DNA of 64,000 nt from Cloeon dipterum (Eukaryota > Arthropoda > Insecta > Ephemeroptera > Baetidae), in assembly GCF_949628265.1 (NCBI RefSeq), contig NC_088789.1, forward strand, positions 34,155,883 through 34,219,882, written 5' to 3'. A program made the translations under genes and the position numbers. The notes beneath the pieces were generated by a model that saw nothing but the letters and a program-made list of their open reading frames with translations, made no database searches and was not told the DNA's origin. Shown here piece after piece: positions 22,210-33,149 of this stretch (position 1 is its first letter; each line of letters begins with the position of its first letter).

Positions 22210-23120
22210 TTAATAGAAAATGTTCAATATCTTGTGCTTTTTGTGCAGTTTCTGCATTTCAAGGCCCTCCAAGTCGAAATTTAGGTCAATAAGCGCGGAA
22301 AAAAGCCGGTGCAGCCACAAAATAACCACAGGAGGATCTGAAATCAGCAAATTAAAGTTAAAAAGTAAAATAAGTGTCCCCACGGATGCCTCACATTCAC
22401 GCTGGACGCTTAAAGGACCTTTTTCTTGTACGTTATGGCACGGATTGTGGATATTTGGCTGCTCACTCGAAGCCGCCGGACACTTCAGAGTCAGAGCCAT
22501 GACTGAGTAGTCGCGAAATTAATTCCTTTTGCTGCATTTTGTATCCAGGTTTAGCCTCCTCGTCTCGTGGACCGGAAATTTAGTTTTCGGACGAAGAAAA
22601 GTCCATCCAACATCTTCTGCATTAAAAATTAAATTTTAGACAATTGATACAAATGTACACGAATATAAAAACTAACGAGTTAAATCCTATTTTTTGACCG
22701 ATTCCTGTCCGGAAAAGGAGTATGGTGCCTCTTCTTGTCCACGTGGAACGCGTTGATAGCGCCAAAAGCCGTCGGACACTGACTCATTGCGGCCTCAACA
22801 GGGCTTGAATTCGTCCAGAGCGAAATTATAAACAAAACAAACCTTGAAGGTGGGAGTGGCAAAGGGCTGAGGCAAAGGAGTTCCACAGTTAATGTTACGT
22901 ACTTTGATTGTATTATAATTTTTATGAATTATGCCCTTTCAATATATACATAAATTTATGGTATTGATAAAAATAAAAAAAATAATCAGGTATCACGTCA
23001 AGCACTAAAGACTAGAGCATAAAGGATTTCTTCTCCTCTCTGTTCTCCCAAAAGCACGAGTGGCAAGCTGGGTAATGAGCCAATCGCGACATTGCTACAA
23101 TTTAAATGCGTTTTAGCGCA
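22210..23120 (-). pseudogene. Degenerate second-family gene block, copy 1
   Basis: Three segmental copies exist, here and at 26090-27030 and 45380-46220, all in the same orientation. On the minus strand they share, in order: a GTTCCCGCGGTTGCGC-type upstream word, a peptide-like stretch around LLGEQRGEE, a stretch ending FPDRNRSKN, a stretch ending DTKCSKRN, and a segment around PNIHNPCHNVQEKGPL with several cysteines, then a hydrophobic VVILWLHRLFSALID. Conservation in frame of short stretches suggests a former or spliced cysteine-rich membrane protein gene, but the reading frames do not join into one model, so I call it broken. Not recognised. Confidence 0.35.
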
Positions 23121-23469
23121 ACCGCGGGAACAAAATGGCAATAATATTAGATGATACTCAGGATACTCATGCTTGTTCAAAAAGTTGCAAAACCACACGC
23201 TGGATGGCGTCAGCATTCATGGTAGTGCGATGCTTTATGCGAATTGCCGGCAAGGCACGGGAGAAACGACTTGCATTGAGAAATAAAGAATTAGATCGGT
23301 TCCAAAATGAACATGAAGTGAAGTGCACTAACGACCTGACGAGCCTTAGATTTTGTATGAAATTTTGCAATTACTTTATCGTGAAGAATGTGGAAAAACA
23401 ACTAAAATCAGACTTTTTACTTGGCTACAATAATAAGAAGTATTGATTTATTTCTAAAAAAATATCTAC

Positions 23470-23800
23470 AATCACTTGAGAGGATGAGAGGAATGGAATT
23501 TGAATCACGAAACTGGCCATTAATAGAAAAGGTATAGGTGCTGAAGTTGAAGTTAGCGCGAACGTGACTTTAAAAATAAAACGTCAATTTCTGACTGTCT
23601 GGCAACTGGAAGAAGAGATCAGGAAACCGTCTGCTGGTCCGAGCCAGCGAAAGCTTGGGGGGCGGTGGATGTGAGACCATTTGGAGTGTCACGTGGCAGT
23701 GAGTGATTGGAAAAATACATTTCAGGGCGTGGAAGACGCTAAAGCTAATTAAGTAGAACAGTGCTCGCTCGAAATAAATAGAAAAAATAGAAAATGGCCA
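23470..23800 (-). repeat. Shared downstream (3') block of the cluster, copy 1
   Basis: A block immediately downstream of the family gene at 23837-24432 recurs downstream of the gene at 58217 (57950-58200) and in partial form at 30010-30220 and 44780-44940. Shared words include GAGATCAGGAAACCGTCTGC, TGTCACGTG, GGGCGTGGAAGACGC and GGCCAATTTTATGCATTATT. It shows that genes were duplicated together with 3' flanking DNA. Confidence 0.7.
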
Positions 23801-23836
23801 ATTTTATGCATTATTCCAGTCCATGTATCACAATAT

Positions 23837-24432
23837 TTACATGAGGAACAAAATTGCGACGAATGGCACCAGGAACCAAGAAATTTTCGCGGTGTGGCCG
23901 GAGTTGTAGGCAATTTCAGTGACGTTCCCCTTGCCTAGCTGGAAGGTGAGCCTCAGATCAGGGCAGTCAGCTAAAACGGTACGGATTTCGTGAATGGGAC
24001 AGTTTTAAAATTAAAAGTACATACCAGGAGCATTCAGACAGTCCAAGTCGACGTTGTTCTCGGTGAAAGAATTGACGCTGCAGCCGCATTTCAAGTGCAA
24101 TTCTTCCTTGTTATAGCAAATATTTGCATTCCGAGAGGCGTTGTGTCGGCAAATTTGGATTATTGTTTCTTCGGCTGCAAAATTATGTCTGTTAATGATA
24201 CAGTTAAGGAACGACCGTGTTTTAAATTTATTCTCTCCAGTGAAGAGGATTTGAAGAAAACATAAGTCTTTGATTTTTAAATGAATAATTTTGAATTACC
24301 ATTAGCGCCCATCTCGAGCTTCCAGCTGCTTATTTGAAGATTTTCGAACTGGAATGTAGCCCAGACTGGGTAAATAGTCAGGAGCAGGAGGAATATCACT
24401 GATGCCACGTCCATCATCTTTGGCCCCTTCAT
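23837..24432 (-). CDS. Six-cysteine surface protein, GPI-type tail (family member 1)
   Basis: Unrecognised small secreted protein. Minus-strand coding exons 24432-24300, 24174-24025 and 23970-23837; both introns are phase 1 with GT-AG ends; 138 residues. Exon 1 encodes a signal peptide (SVIFLLLLTIYPVWA) and the family box FENLQISSWKLEMGANG. Exon 2 starts AEETIIQICR and carries five cysteines including CGC. Exon 3 starts ADCPDLRLTFQLG and ends in a hydrophobic stretch (SWFLVPFVAILFLM) directly before the stop, typical of a GPI-anchor signal, after a small-residue NSGHT region. Two N-glycosylation sequons are present (NAS, NVT). An upstream ATG adds five residues compared with the paralogue at 58.8 kb; a 5' noncoding exon is likely because an acceptor (TTTGACAG) lies just upstream. 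Confidence 0.75.
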
Positions 24433-26085
24433 TCAGATCTGTCAAACATTTTTTAAGTTTGTTATTAATACACAGCATGATAAATTTTGATAATATTTGT
24501 CACCGTCCTCATAATGTAAACAAATTAAATTGCGACAATATTGGCAATGACAACGACCGGTGAAATGAATGCCAACAATAGATATCTTTATCTGACTTAA
24601 AATTATAAAAATTACAATTAAAGGCGTGCGAATGTTTTATAGTGTTCGTAATTCACCATCATTAAATGTAAATGGTTGCTTTATTTTTAAAATTTTCGAA
24701 TTTGATATTTGACAGGCTTCTTTCAACTTATTTTGCAACGGGGGGAACAGGGATTAGACTTTTGCAGGGGAAAAAGTCCATAAAATTCGATACAAGTGGA
24801 CTTTTCCGAGCGACCCGAGAAAGACTTTCGCAGCAATTTTTATTCTCTTTATGAGCTACAGTGACTTAGATTAGAATAAACAATTTTAAAAGAGGATCGT
24901 GGGGAGAAAAATCACGATTTCCTTCGTTCTTAAGTCCAATTCCTCAAAATATTCGAGATAAATCTATCCCAAAAGATAAACGACTGCGCTTTTAATTTTT
25001 AGACTAATGAGGAAATTAAAAACTTGTAACAGACCGAGATTTACGGGGTTTTAAAACTGAATATTTGATGCCTAAATGCAACAAACTGAACGCCCAGTCG
25101 ATCGTCTCGACTTCCAAACTGAAATTAATTTTACCTTTAACAAAACTCTTCCTTTTAAGTTGCAGGGAAGCCTCGAACGGCCGAATAATGATGGCGCGTA
25201 CACAAACACTCTTACTCAGCTAGCGTAATCACTGATCAGTGCAGCCACAGCCAAGACCGTGTTGAAAGTTGCATGGTTGGACTTTCGTGTAGGTAGGCTT
25301 TATATACGCAGTGACAAAAAAATAAGACTTCATGGAGTGGAAGCTCATTTAGAGGAAAAGTCTTATTTACAATTATTAGTGCAACGCGATTTTGGCCAGT
25401 TTCCATATATTTTTAGGCTCTCTAAAATAGTGCATATTTGCAGCTGTCAGTAATTAATGAGTCGCTTACTCTGTGCTCTTCGGACAGTTAAAAATTTGCA
25501 CTGAATGCTGTTGATCGTGTGTTTCTACCGACTGATGGGAGGTGGGAGAAAGCTTTTATTAGACTGAGTGAGACTTTTTTAAATAGTTATGAGAGCTGGC
25601 CGGCCTGCTGGGTGGTAAACCTTTCAGTTGCACAACATATGAAATAATTTCTAGTTCAACTAAAACATATGTGCACTGAATTTTTCTTTAATTTTCTACT
25701 AATGCCAAATAAAAATCAATGGAACTTTATGCATAATTATTAAATCTCAATTATTCAATGTTAATAACATACATGTTTAGTTATGGCAATATATATATTT
25801 ATAAAAAATCAAAGAGCAAACCTTTATAGCTATTAATTGTCTCTATCTCTAGGCCTGTGGTGGTTTCGTGTGCGGGCTGAACAAAGGTCACTGTTGCGTG
25901 AGTGAGCGAGGGTTGCACGCGAAAAATAATGCTATTCGCTGCTCATGCGATCGCCGCCGTCTGGCTGCCTGATCAGACGAGCCACGAGAACGAATGAGCG
26001 AGCTCCGAGCAAATGCAGCGCCAACACAAAAATTTAAATGTAATTAATTTCGACAAACTGTTTCTTAACATGTAGGTGTACATTT
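24433..26085. other. Intergenic spacer in the cluster
   Basis: AT-rich with a few short open frames lacking recognisable features. The upstream exon and promoter of member 1 should lie in this stretch but were not placed. A TCAGT initiator-like word occurs at about 25232, on the plus strand (GATCAGTGCAG), without a matching gene. Confidence 0.4.
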
Positions 26086-26089
26086 TGAT

Positions 26090-27030
26090 ACTATGGTGAG
26101 AAAAAACGAAACCACCAGACGCGTGCGGCGAAATGGCCCAAAAGACTCAAATGTAAGCGACGGAGTGAAAAATTATCGCCAAATTTGATATTTTTTTGCG
26201 ACGAGTAATAAAAAAGCACATATTGGTGCGGGGTTTTACTAGAGCTCACATTTTCGCTGGACGCTTGCCTAAAGGATCCATTTTCTCGTGCGTTATGGGA
26301 CGGATTGGGGATGTCTGGCCGTTCCCTTGAAGCCACTGCGCGGACACATCAGAGCCACGAAATTCCTTTGGCTGCATTTTGTGTCCAGGATCAGACCCCT
26401 CCTTGTCTGGTGGACAAGAAATTCAGTTGTCGAACGAAGAAGTCCATCGAACATTCAACCTGCGAAACCGAAAATCTGAATTAAAAATTGCATGTCTAGA
26501 TAATGACTTATGTACAAGTTAAATCGGTTGAATTCCATCTTTCGTCCTAATCCCGTCCGGAAAAGGAGTATAGTGCCGCCTCTTGTCCATGTGTGGGACG
26601 CTTTGAAAGCGCCAACAGCCGTCGGACACCGTCTCAGGTCGAGCGACCTACACAGAGGGCTTGAATTTGTCCTGATTTGTCCAGAGCGTAATTATTAGTA
26701 ACAAAACAAAAACAAATCTTGTAGGTGAGAGACTGGGAGTGGCAAAGGGCTTAAGCAAAGGAGTTTCAGAGAAATTGTAGCATTCTTGGATTTGTTTACA
26801 ATTAATATCATTTTGACCATTTTAAAATTAAAAATAACAATAACTTAATGGAAAAACCGGGAAAAACAATAACATATGCAATCAGGTATCACGTCAAGCA
26901 CTGAAGAATAGCATAAAAGATTTCTTCTCCTGTCTGTTCTCCCAACAGCAGGAGGGGCTTGCTGGGAAATGAGCCAATCAGAACATTGCTCGCCTTTGAA
27001 TTCGTTTAGCGCAACTGCGGGAACTGATAG
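26090..27030 (-). pseudogene. Degenerate second-family gene block, copy 2
   Basis: Segmental copy of 22210-23120, matching from GCGGCGAAATGGCCCAAAAG through ACGCTGGACGCTT-like, GTGTCCGACGGCTGTTGGCG and the GTTCCCGCAGTTGCGCTAAA upstream word. The coding-like stretches are interrupted in every frame, more than in copy 1. A fragment of its left end (GACTCAAATGTAAGCG) also recurs near 52440, upstream of the inverted family member. Confidence 0.4.
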
Positions 27031-27184
27031 TAGTAGAAATTATGACCCTAAAAAGCGGCTGTAGTGTGTTTAAGACGAAATATAATGCCTAAATTAAAAA
27101 AATAACAGTTTGAATTTTAATAACTAAGCTATATTTGGCAAGAAAAATTAAAGGGCGCAGCAGTCTAGCAATAATTTATTTAAC

Positions 27185-27460
27185 TGCGTGTTTTACGGCT
27201 AGAGGCTCCTAACAAGGCACACAACTTACTTACTGGAGTTAAAAGGGAAAGCACGCGGAGCACAATGAACCCAAGAACGCGAGCCAAGAAGAAATGATAA
27301 GGAAGTGATTAAGAGGTTCACGGTTCACACACTAACACGGCGGATGAAAGCGACAGATAGAGAGAAATATTGCCAAGGCCACTATTTGCTTGTTCAAAGA
27401 GTTGCCAAACTGCACGCTAGATGGCTTTGGCATTCATATTCATAGTTTCCGCTATGAATG
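27185..27460 (-). repeat. Shared upstream block of the cluster, copy at 27 kb
   Basis: Block with GAGGCTCCTAACAAGGCACAC, GAACCCAAGAACGCGAG, AGAAGAAATGA, GGTTCACACACT and TTGCTTGTTCAAAGAGTTGC, then CGCTAGATGGC. Related copies lie at 23150-23225 (end only), 28950-29200, 36830-37070, 46230-46365 and 54185-54309 joined to 57609-57670. It marks the edges of repeated segmental units. Confidence 0.65.
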
Positions 27461-27599
27461 ATTAGAAAATATTTTTTTAAAGTAATTTATTGTTGCGTGC
27501 ATAGGAGAAATTTTTACTTTTTGCCAAAAATCTGTTATTCAATTTTAAATTTTACACGTAACATTTAATGCAGCGCCAGTGCAACTTTTTTCGACCATA

Positions 27600-28060
27600 A
27601 ATCCCTATCTTCTCTGGTAAAAAAACCGTGAATTTCAGCGCCAAACCCAGCCGATCGACGCCTCTCGGCGCGAAATAAAGTGTCGGGTAGTGAAAATCTC
27701 CTCCGGTTCATAAGTGAATTAAGAAAAAATCAGAAGAAAATTTTAAAAATCACGTGGATTTTTGGGGCATTTGGAGGCGGCGGGGGCGGGAGGGGATGGT
27801 AATGGTGGCTAACGCACGCAGAATTTTACGGTGATTCCAAGCAACATTGGTTTTTCACTCTACAACCCATAGGCGCCGAGTTATTAAATTTTAAAGTCCA
27901 AAAAACGCGGTTTGTGACACTACACATTTTTTGTTTTCGGGGCTCGGTCGGAGCCCTGTGGGTCGGAGGCTGGTGATTTTAGTTTCAGTCGACGCCTCTT
28001 GGTGGGGCACGTTCACCCGTGTCCAGCTTTAAAAAATCGGATCATTTTTCGAATTACTAT
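27600..28060 (-). repeat. Dispersed repeat family A, inverted copy
   Basis: Reading the minus strand, the words of repeat A appear in the usual order: an ATCCGATTTTTTAAAG-like start, GGCGTCGACTG, AAAAAATGTGTAGTGTCAC, TCGGCGCCTATGGGTTGTAG and a CGTAAAATTCTGCGT end. It is more diverged than copies 1-3 and extends further. Confidence 0.55.
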
Positions 28061-28604
28061 GAATTTTTTCGACGAAAAAAGGAAAAAATTATTAAACTTT
28101 GACCAGAAATATTCCCGGATAGTGCCAATTAATTTCTCTATTATTTCTCCTCGCGTGTGCGGCTTGGCTGGTCCTTTCCGCGCACTCCCACTCACTCAGG
28201 CATACTGTACTTTTTACCTGTTCTCGCTCTGCCCATTCAGTCAGGTACACGACTGTCAAGGTCGTCTGCAGGTTGCTGGCCCACTCTTGAGCCCGATCTG
28301 CCACAACACAGGCGCCTGCAGACACAATAATAAAAGGTATTGCGCGTGGCCGCTCCCAAGAGAAACCGTTTTATGTATAAAATTGGCCGTTTATAACTAA
28401 AAGAGACGTTTTGGTGTATTCCCCGCCCTAAAACGGATTTTTCCCCATCACTGATTGGCACTTCACACCCCCAAGTGCGGTATAACATCCATTCCGAGGC
28501 GGCTTTATGTCGTCGGCTCTCGGGCTAGCAGATGGTTTCCTGACTACTGCTGCCTTATTCGAGTTGCCTCTCTTTTACCTTGCCCGCAAATCCTATTCCT
28601 GCGG

Positions 28605-28735
28605 CGTACTGTATAAAAAGACACCCGCCGCGACGGAGAGTTTAATGAATATATGACTCATCGACGGGAAACGCTCTGGGCTCTGCAATAAGGAGCTGTG
28701 TTCTAGAGTCCGTCGTGTTTCGTGTTTGCAGTAGG
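28605..28735 (+). promoter_or_regulatory. Core-promoter-like segment with TATAAAAAG
   Basis: TATAAAAAG at 28612-28620 lies in a locally GC-rich segment, with AATAAGG at about 28687 and a possible acceptor TTTGCAG at 28724-28730. The combination resembles a promoter plus poly(A) site as in a lone long terminal repeat of a retroelement, but no second copy or terminal repeat was found, so this is only a candidate. Confidence 0.25.
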
Positions 28736-28949
28736 AGTGTGGGGCTGTAAAGAGAATTCATATTATTCAATCAAAATACCAATACAAAAGGATTCGATTA
28801 TTAGATCTAGACAAGTTTTAATAACTAATTTAAAATTCAACTGGAGGGTTCAAAATTTATTATTATTGACAACAGTTGTAACAAACTTAAACACGCAGCA
28901 AGCGCTATGGCGATTTATTTAAATCTATAACTGAGGTTTTTCCGACAAC

Positions 28950-29200
28950 GTACACGCTCCTATAATCCTAACGAGGCACACACAACCAATGCCGGTTTGC
29001 TCCATGGCCTTGGAGTTAAAAGGGAGCACGATGAACCTGATTGTGAGAAGAGAGGATGGAATTTGGCGGGAAACACGCGTTCACACAGCGCAGGACAGAG
29101 AGGGAAATTATGCCGCGGCCATCTTTTATTGTTGCTTGTTCAGAGAATTGCAAAACCGCTCGCTAGATGGCTACATCATTCATAGTGGACACCATTATGT
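28950..29200 (-). repeat. Shared upstream block of the cluster, copy at 29 kb
   Basis: Shares CCTAACGAGGCACACAC, GGAGTTAAAAGGGA, GAGCACGATGAACC and TTGCTTGTTCAGAGAATTGC followed by CTCGCTAGATGGCT with the 27-kb copy. No gene is seen in it. Confidence 0.6.
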
Positions 29201-29389
29201 GTATTGTACGAAGTTAACTTACAATTATTATTGAATTTTGTTCACAGGAGAATTCTTTATTTGACTCGCATTTCAGTATTTACTTTTGGCCTATAATAAA
29301 ATGGGCGCGTCAACTTATTAAAATTATAAACATAATCTGACTAATTTAATTGAAAAATAGATTTAAAAAAGGCGATCAGTGAATACTAA

Positions 29390-30860
29390 TATGGGGTCAA
29401 GAGTCACTTATTGAGGAGATCAAAAATGGCAGGAAGGGAAACTACCTCCATTTCATGTTTCCTGGCAGAATGTCATGGACGCATGCGTCCAATAAGCAAA
29501 CCCGTGTGTTGGCAGTGTGCATTTTGCTTTTCTTATAATTGCAGGTGCGGAACGTTGACTGGCTAGAGGGGAGGGTGCAAAAAATGGCGATGAATTTCAT
29601 CTATATGGAGGATATGGCAAATAAATTGATCTAAAAAAGCAACTAAATTTTGCATTACATTTAACTCATTTAACCCTGAGCTTAACATGAAAAAAGTGAT
29701 GCAGAATGAATTAAAATAAAAATGTGCCAAAATTGGTTTTGTCAATTCGATTTCAAATTTGCCTTAAACCTCACTGTCAAAATTTAAATCATACACATAT
29801 ACTTGTATAGTTGCATATTTCTCTTTATTGCATGTCAAAAATGATTCTAACAAAGGAAAAATGACTAATATGGCCATAAATTACATAACTGCAGTTAAAA
29901 ATGAACACAGAATAGACTTTGGAAATTTAAGTTAATTGTTAGTGTGACTGTCTAGGCTGAATTAGGAGTAACTGGTAAGCAGATCAAGGCATAGGAGTGA
30001 TGCTGCTCGACGCAGAGATCAGGAAACCGTCTGCTGCTGGTCCAAGCAGGCGGAAGCCATCTTGAAACTAGAGGGGGTGGATACGTGACACCACCAAGGG
30101 TGTCACGTGCTCTATAGTCAGTGAATGCAAAAATACATTTTCGAGGACGCTAAATCTACTTGAAGTTAAACAGTGGTCTATTGACAATTAAGGAAAAATA
30201 AAGAAAGGCCAATCAAATTATATATTTTACACTACAAATATAAAATGAGGTTCTTTGGTAGAGTTTGCAGGCGCGCGTTGGGGAAGAGAAGAGTGTCGCG
30301 ACAAGTGGGTCGGCCACCTGCAGACGGCCTTGACAGTACCTGACTGAATGGGCTGATGGTTGAGCGAAGAGAGAAAGAGTGAACCTGAGTGAGAGTGTGG
30401 AAGGAGCACACGCCAGACAAAACCATATAATGGACGCGAAAAAAAACTGAATATTTTGGCGATTTGCTTAGGAACATTATTTGTTGATCTTTTTATAAGA
30501 TCGAAAATATATTTGGTTTATATAGACTACGGCATTAATACAACAAGTTGTATAAGCCCTTAGTGTTTGAAGCCGCCAATATAGATGGTGCCACAGCGTA
30601 TACTTTGGTAACAAATTTAATTTTAATTCATTTCCCACTACGATTTCTGACTCACTCCTGCCACTTTGCATTCTTCACTTAATATATGCTTTCTTTTGAC
30701 GTCCTGAAAACCAAAATCGGTAAAGCCATTCCTTTTAGTACTGTCAAGGTCATCATCGCGAGATTAAAATGTCCTTCAGGTAAAAAAAAAGATTTGAAAG
30801 AAAAGATGGCTACACGAAAGAAGAATTGCGTCCTTGAAAGTACTATTGGCTCTTGAGCTC
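29390..30860. other. 3' flank of family member 2, with shared blocks
   Basis: Noncoding. A piece at 29395-29480 (GGGGTCAAGAGTCACTTATT) matches 37205-37270, a piece near 29650-29700 (CATTTAACCCTGAGCTTAAC) matches 37555-37580, the 3' block recurs at 30010-30220, and 30250-30460 (CAGACGGCCTTGACAGT) matches 38660-38815. These ordered matches show that the 29-32 kb and 37-40 kb regions are copies of one segment. Confidence 0.6.
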
Positions 30861-30874
30861 ATCATTAAACTATT

Positions 30875-31734
30875 TCATTTGACGTTTTGCCGCCACTTCT
30901 GCATGCAATAAGAACGCACTCGGGCTCCGTACTTGGCTTCAAAACTCATTCCAACAATGAAACAAAAGATGCCAAAAACGGAAAAAGACAATATCGGAAA
31001 GTTATTCTGGTCTTTTCTGGTTGCTGGAATTTTTTCAGCGTGTGATGGCATCTCGAAGGAGCCTTGATGCAACTTAAAGTCCAGATTCCCAGGGCACCAA
31101 CCTAATCAAAAAATCAGAATTTAATTTAAAAGCTTATATTTTACAATTATTTACTTGAATTGTTGTTGCAGATGAGAACCAGATCTCCAGTCTGGTTGTA
31201 ATGGACGAAGCAATTGCACACCTCCGTAATGTCTGTTGAGGTGGCCTTTGGAAAATTTTGGCATTGTGTTCCGCCGCTTGTCCCGTTATACTTGCAAAAG
31301 TCGTATTTCAGTTCTTTTGCTGCAAAATTGCACGGGTTATATCAGTTGAAAACATTGCTTTCATGGGTAAAATGCAACATTTGATCGATCTAAAATTCAA
31401 AACAAAAGCTTAAAATATTATTGAATTGGAAAGGGGGTGCGCAATATCCGATTTTATAGTGAGCGATGCAACTGCGGCTAGCGGCAATCGTACCAAAAGT
31501 TACAACATTTCATTTTTATTTATTCAAATATAAGAGTCATGCAGTTTATTTGATCTTACGAAATTTTATGTTGGTTTTTTAGGAAAGAATAAAACGCATT
31601 GTTAATTTTCACCCACCATTTGCTCCAAACAGTATAACCCAGTTGTCGATTGATTTGTCTTCAAACTCGATCTCGGCATCGTGTGCGTGTCCGGAGTTGA
31701 GGAGGAAAAACATCAAAATCAGAACCTTTTTCAT
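30875..31734 (-). CDS. Six-cysteine membrane protein (family member 2)
   Basis: Family member with a transmembrane anchor. Minus-strand coding exons 31734-31617, 31319-31155 and 31101-30875, phase-1 introns, 169 residues. Exon 1: signal peptide (MKKVLILMFFLLNSGHA) and family box FEDKSIDNWVILFGANG. Exon 2: AKELKYDFCKYNGTSGGTQC, then CNC and a final cysteine; sequons NGT and NQT. Exon 3: SWCPGNLDFKLHQG, a polar stalk, a hydrophobic helix near residues 129-148 (FPILSFSVFGIFCFIVGMSF) and a basic tail (RVRSYCMQKWRQNVK). Outside-in topology with a short cytoplasmic tail is predicted. Exon 2 is very close to that of member 3 at 39.7 kb. Not recognised as any named family. Confidence 0.75.
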
Positions 31735-33030
31735 TGTTTTGACTGAATTTGGAGAATGTGGTGTCAGTTGTGGGGGACCGCTGAATAGATCGTCTGAAAA
31801 ATAATGGATACACACACCGTGAGTTTTTGCTATTTAATCAAAGATTTTATATGTACGCAAGAAAATAATAATAGAATGCAGGGATTGGGCAATATTAAAC
31901 GTTCTAAAAGGAACTGAACACCCCAAAAAGAGTGGTTGGGATCATGGGATCGAAAATCCAGCGGCGCGCGTCGTTCAAAAACTGTTGGGAGTTTTCTTAG
32001 TGACATTTTTAACCCTTTCAGACGAGCCAAAATCTGAATTCGAAATAACACGTTCTTATGGGAATCGCATGTTTGAAAAAGTTTCGAAAATTCATAACTC
32101 CTCAGGATTTAAATGCTCTATATTATACTATTTTCCGAATATTTGCAATGAGCTGGAACGAATAGTCGGTACGTCCGAAGGTTGTATGAATATTTGGGAG
32201 CAGAATGAGCTTTCCTCCTCCCCGAACAGCGTTTCCAAGCCACTTGGCTTGTTCCCACCGCTCTAGCTGCGAGAATCACAGCATTGTTGTGTGGACTTGC
32301 GATCCGTTTGCTGCTCCGCGCCTACTCTTCTCTTCGTCGCAAGATATTCTATACATAGTTTCCTCCAAAACGGATCTGAAGCTGCGGTTTTTAACTATTT
32401 CTTTAGGCATAAATAAGGTATGTATACATTTGGCGACAATTTTTCACCCTTTCCTGACACCGCGACCTTTCTTAGGTTACGTGACTTGAGATCTGCCCTC
32501 AGACTGTTTTTTTTTCAATTTTGCAGCCTCAACGGACAGTTTTCTGAAGGACATAGGGGCACAAGTTGACCCGTTTTTCTAATATGGCACCATATACCAA
32601 CTCGAAACTCAATTTCGTTAATTTTTAAATTTTCAGCTGTACCATTTTGAGTCCATCAAGATGAAAAAAATCTCGAGAAAAAGGCTTTTTATGTTTCTGT
32701 ACTGTTCCGTCATGAGCTATAATATATTCCTGTTTTTATTTTCTAGATTTTTATTAATATATAACTAAATGGTCTTAACAATCTTTTAATATACGAGTCT
32801 GCGCGCGAATATTTTCTTTGTGGGGCAAATTTGCAAATAGGCCTTGCCAAAGTTGAGAAATTTGCTCTCGTATAAAACAACAAATAAATGCGCATCAAGT
32901 TACAAATCTCAGAAAATATCCTTAGCAAAAAAATTGGTCTTGAATTGAAGAGCAGGAATTTTTTTATTTTCCGGTATATATTTCATGCTGAATTTTCCAC
33001 TGGTGGCCACAGTATAAACAATTAATTTCA
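31735..33030. other. Intergenic, no supported gene
   Basis: Upstream of member 2. AT-rich, with short unsupported open frames (for example 31985-32266). No repeat copies were recognised apart from A/T runs. Confidence 0.4.
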
Positions 33031-33037
33031 ATATTTG

Positions 33038-33145
33038 AAAAATGCGATCACTCGAGGTTGTTTTCATGTTGAATATAATTAAAACCAGGCTTCATCCTCG
33101 TTGTCAAAAAAGAGAAATTCAACGTCTTTATTCCTCGACCAGTAA
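33038..33145 (-). repeat. Dispersed repeat family C, copy 1
   Basis: On the minus strand this reads CTGGTCGAGGAATAAA, then TTGACAACGAGGATGAAGCC, GGTTTTAATTATATTCAACA and CCTCGAGTGATCGCATTTTT, matching 48632-48755 in the opposite orientation. The AATAAA and A/T-rich end suggest the 3' end of a retroposed element, but no coding part is visible. Confidence 0.6.
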
Positions 33146-33149
33146 TAAA

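Noticed and set aside
28605-28735. Lone long terminal repeat of a retroelement
   Set aside because: Promoter-like and poly(A)-like words are present, but no repeated end or target duplication could be found; kept only as a weak promoter candidate.
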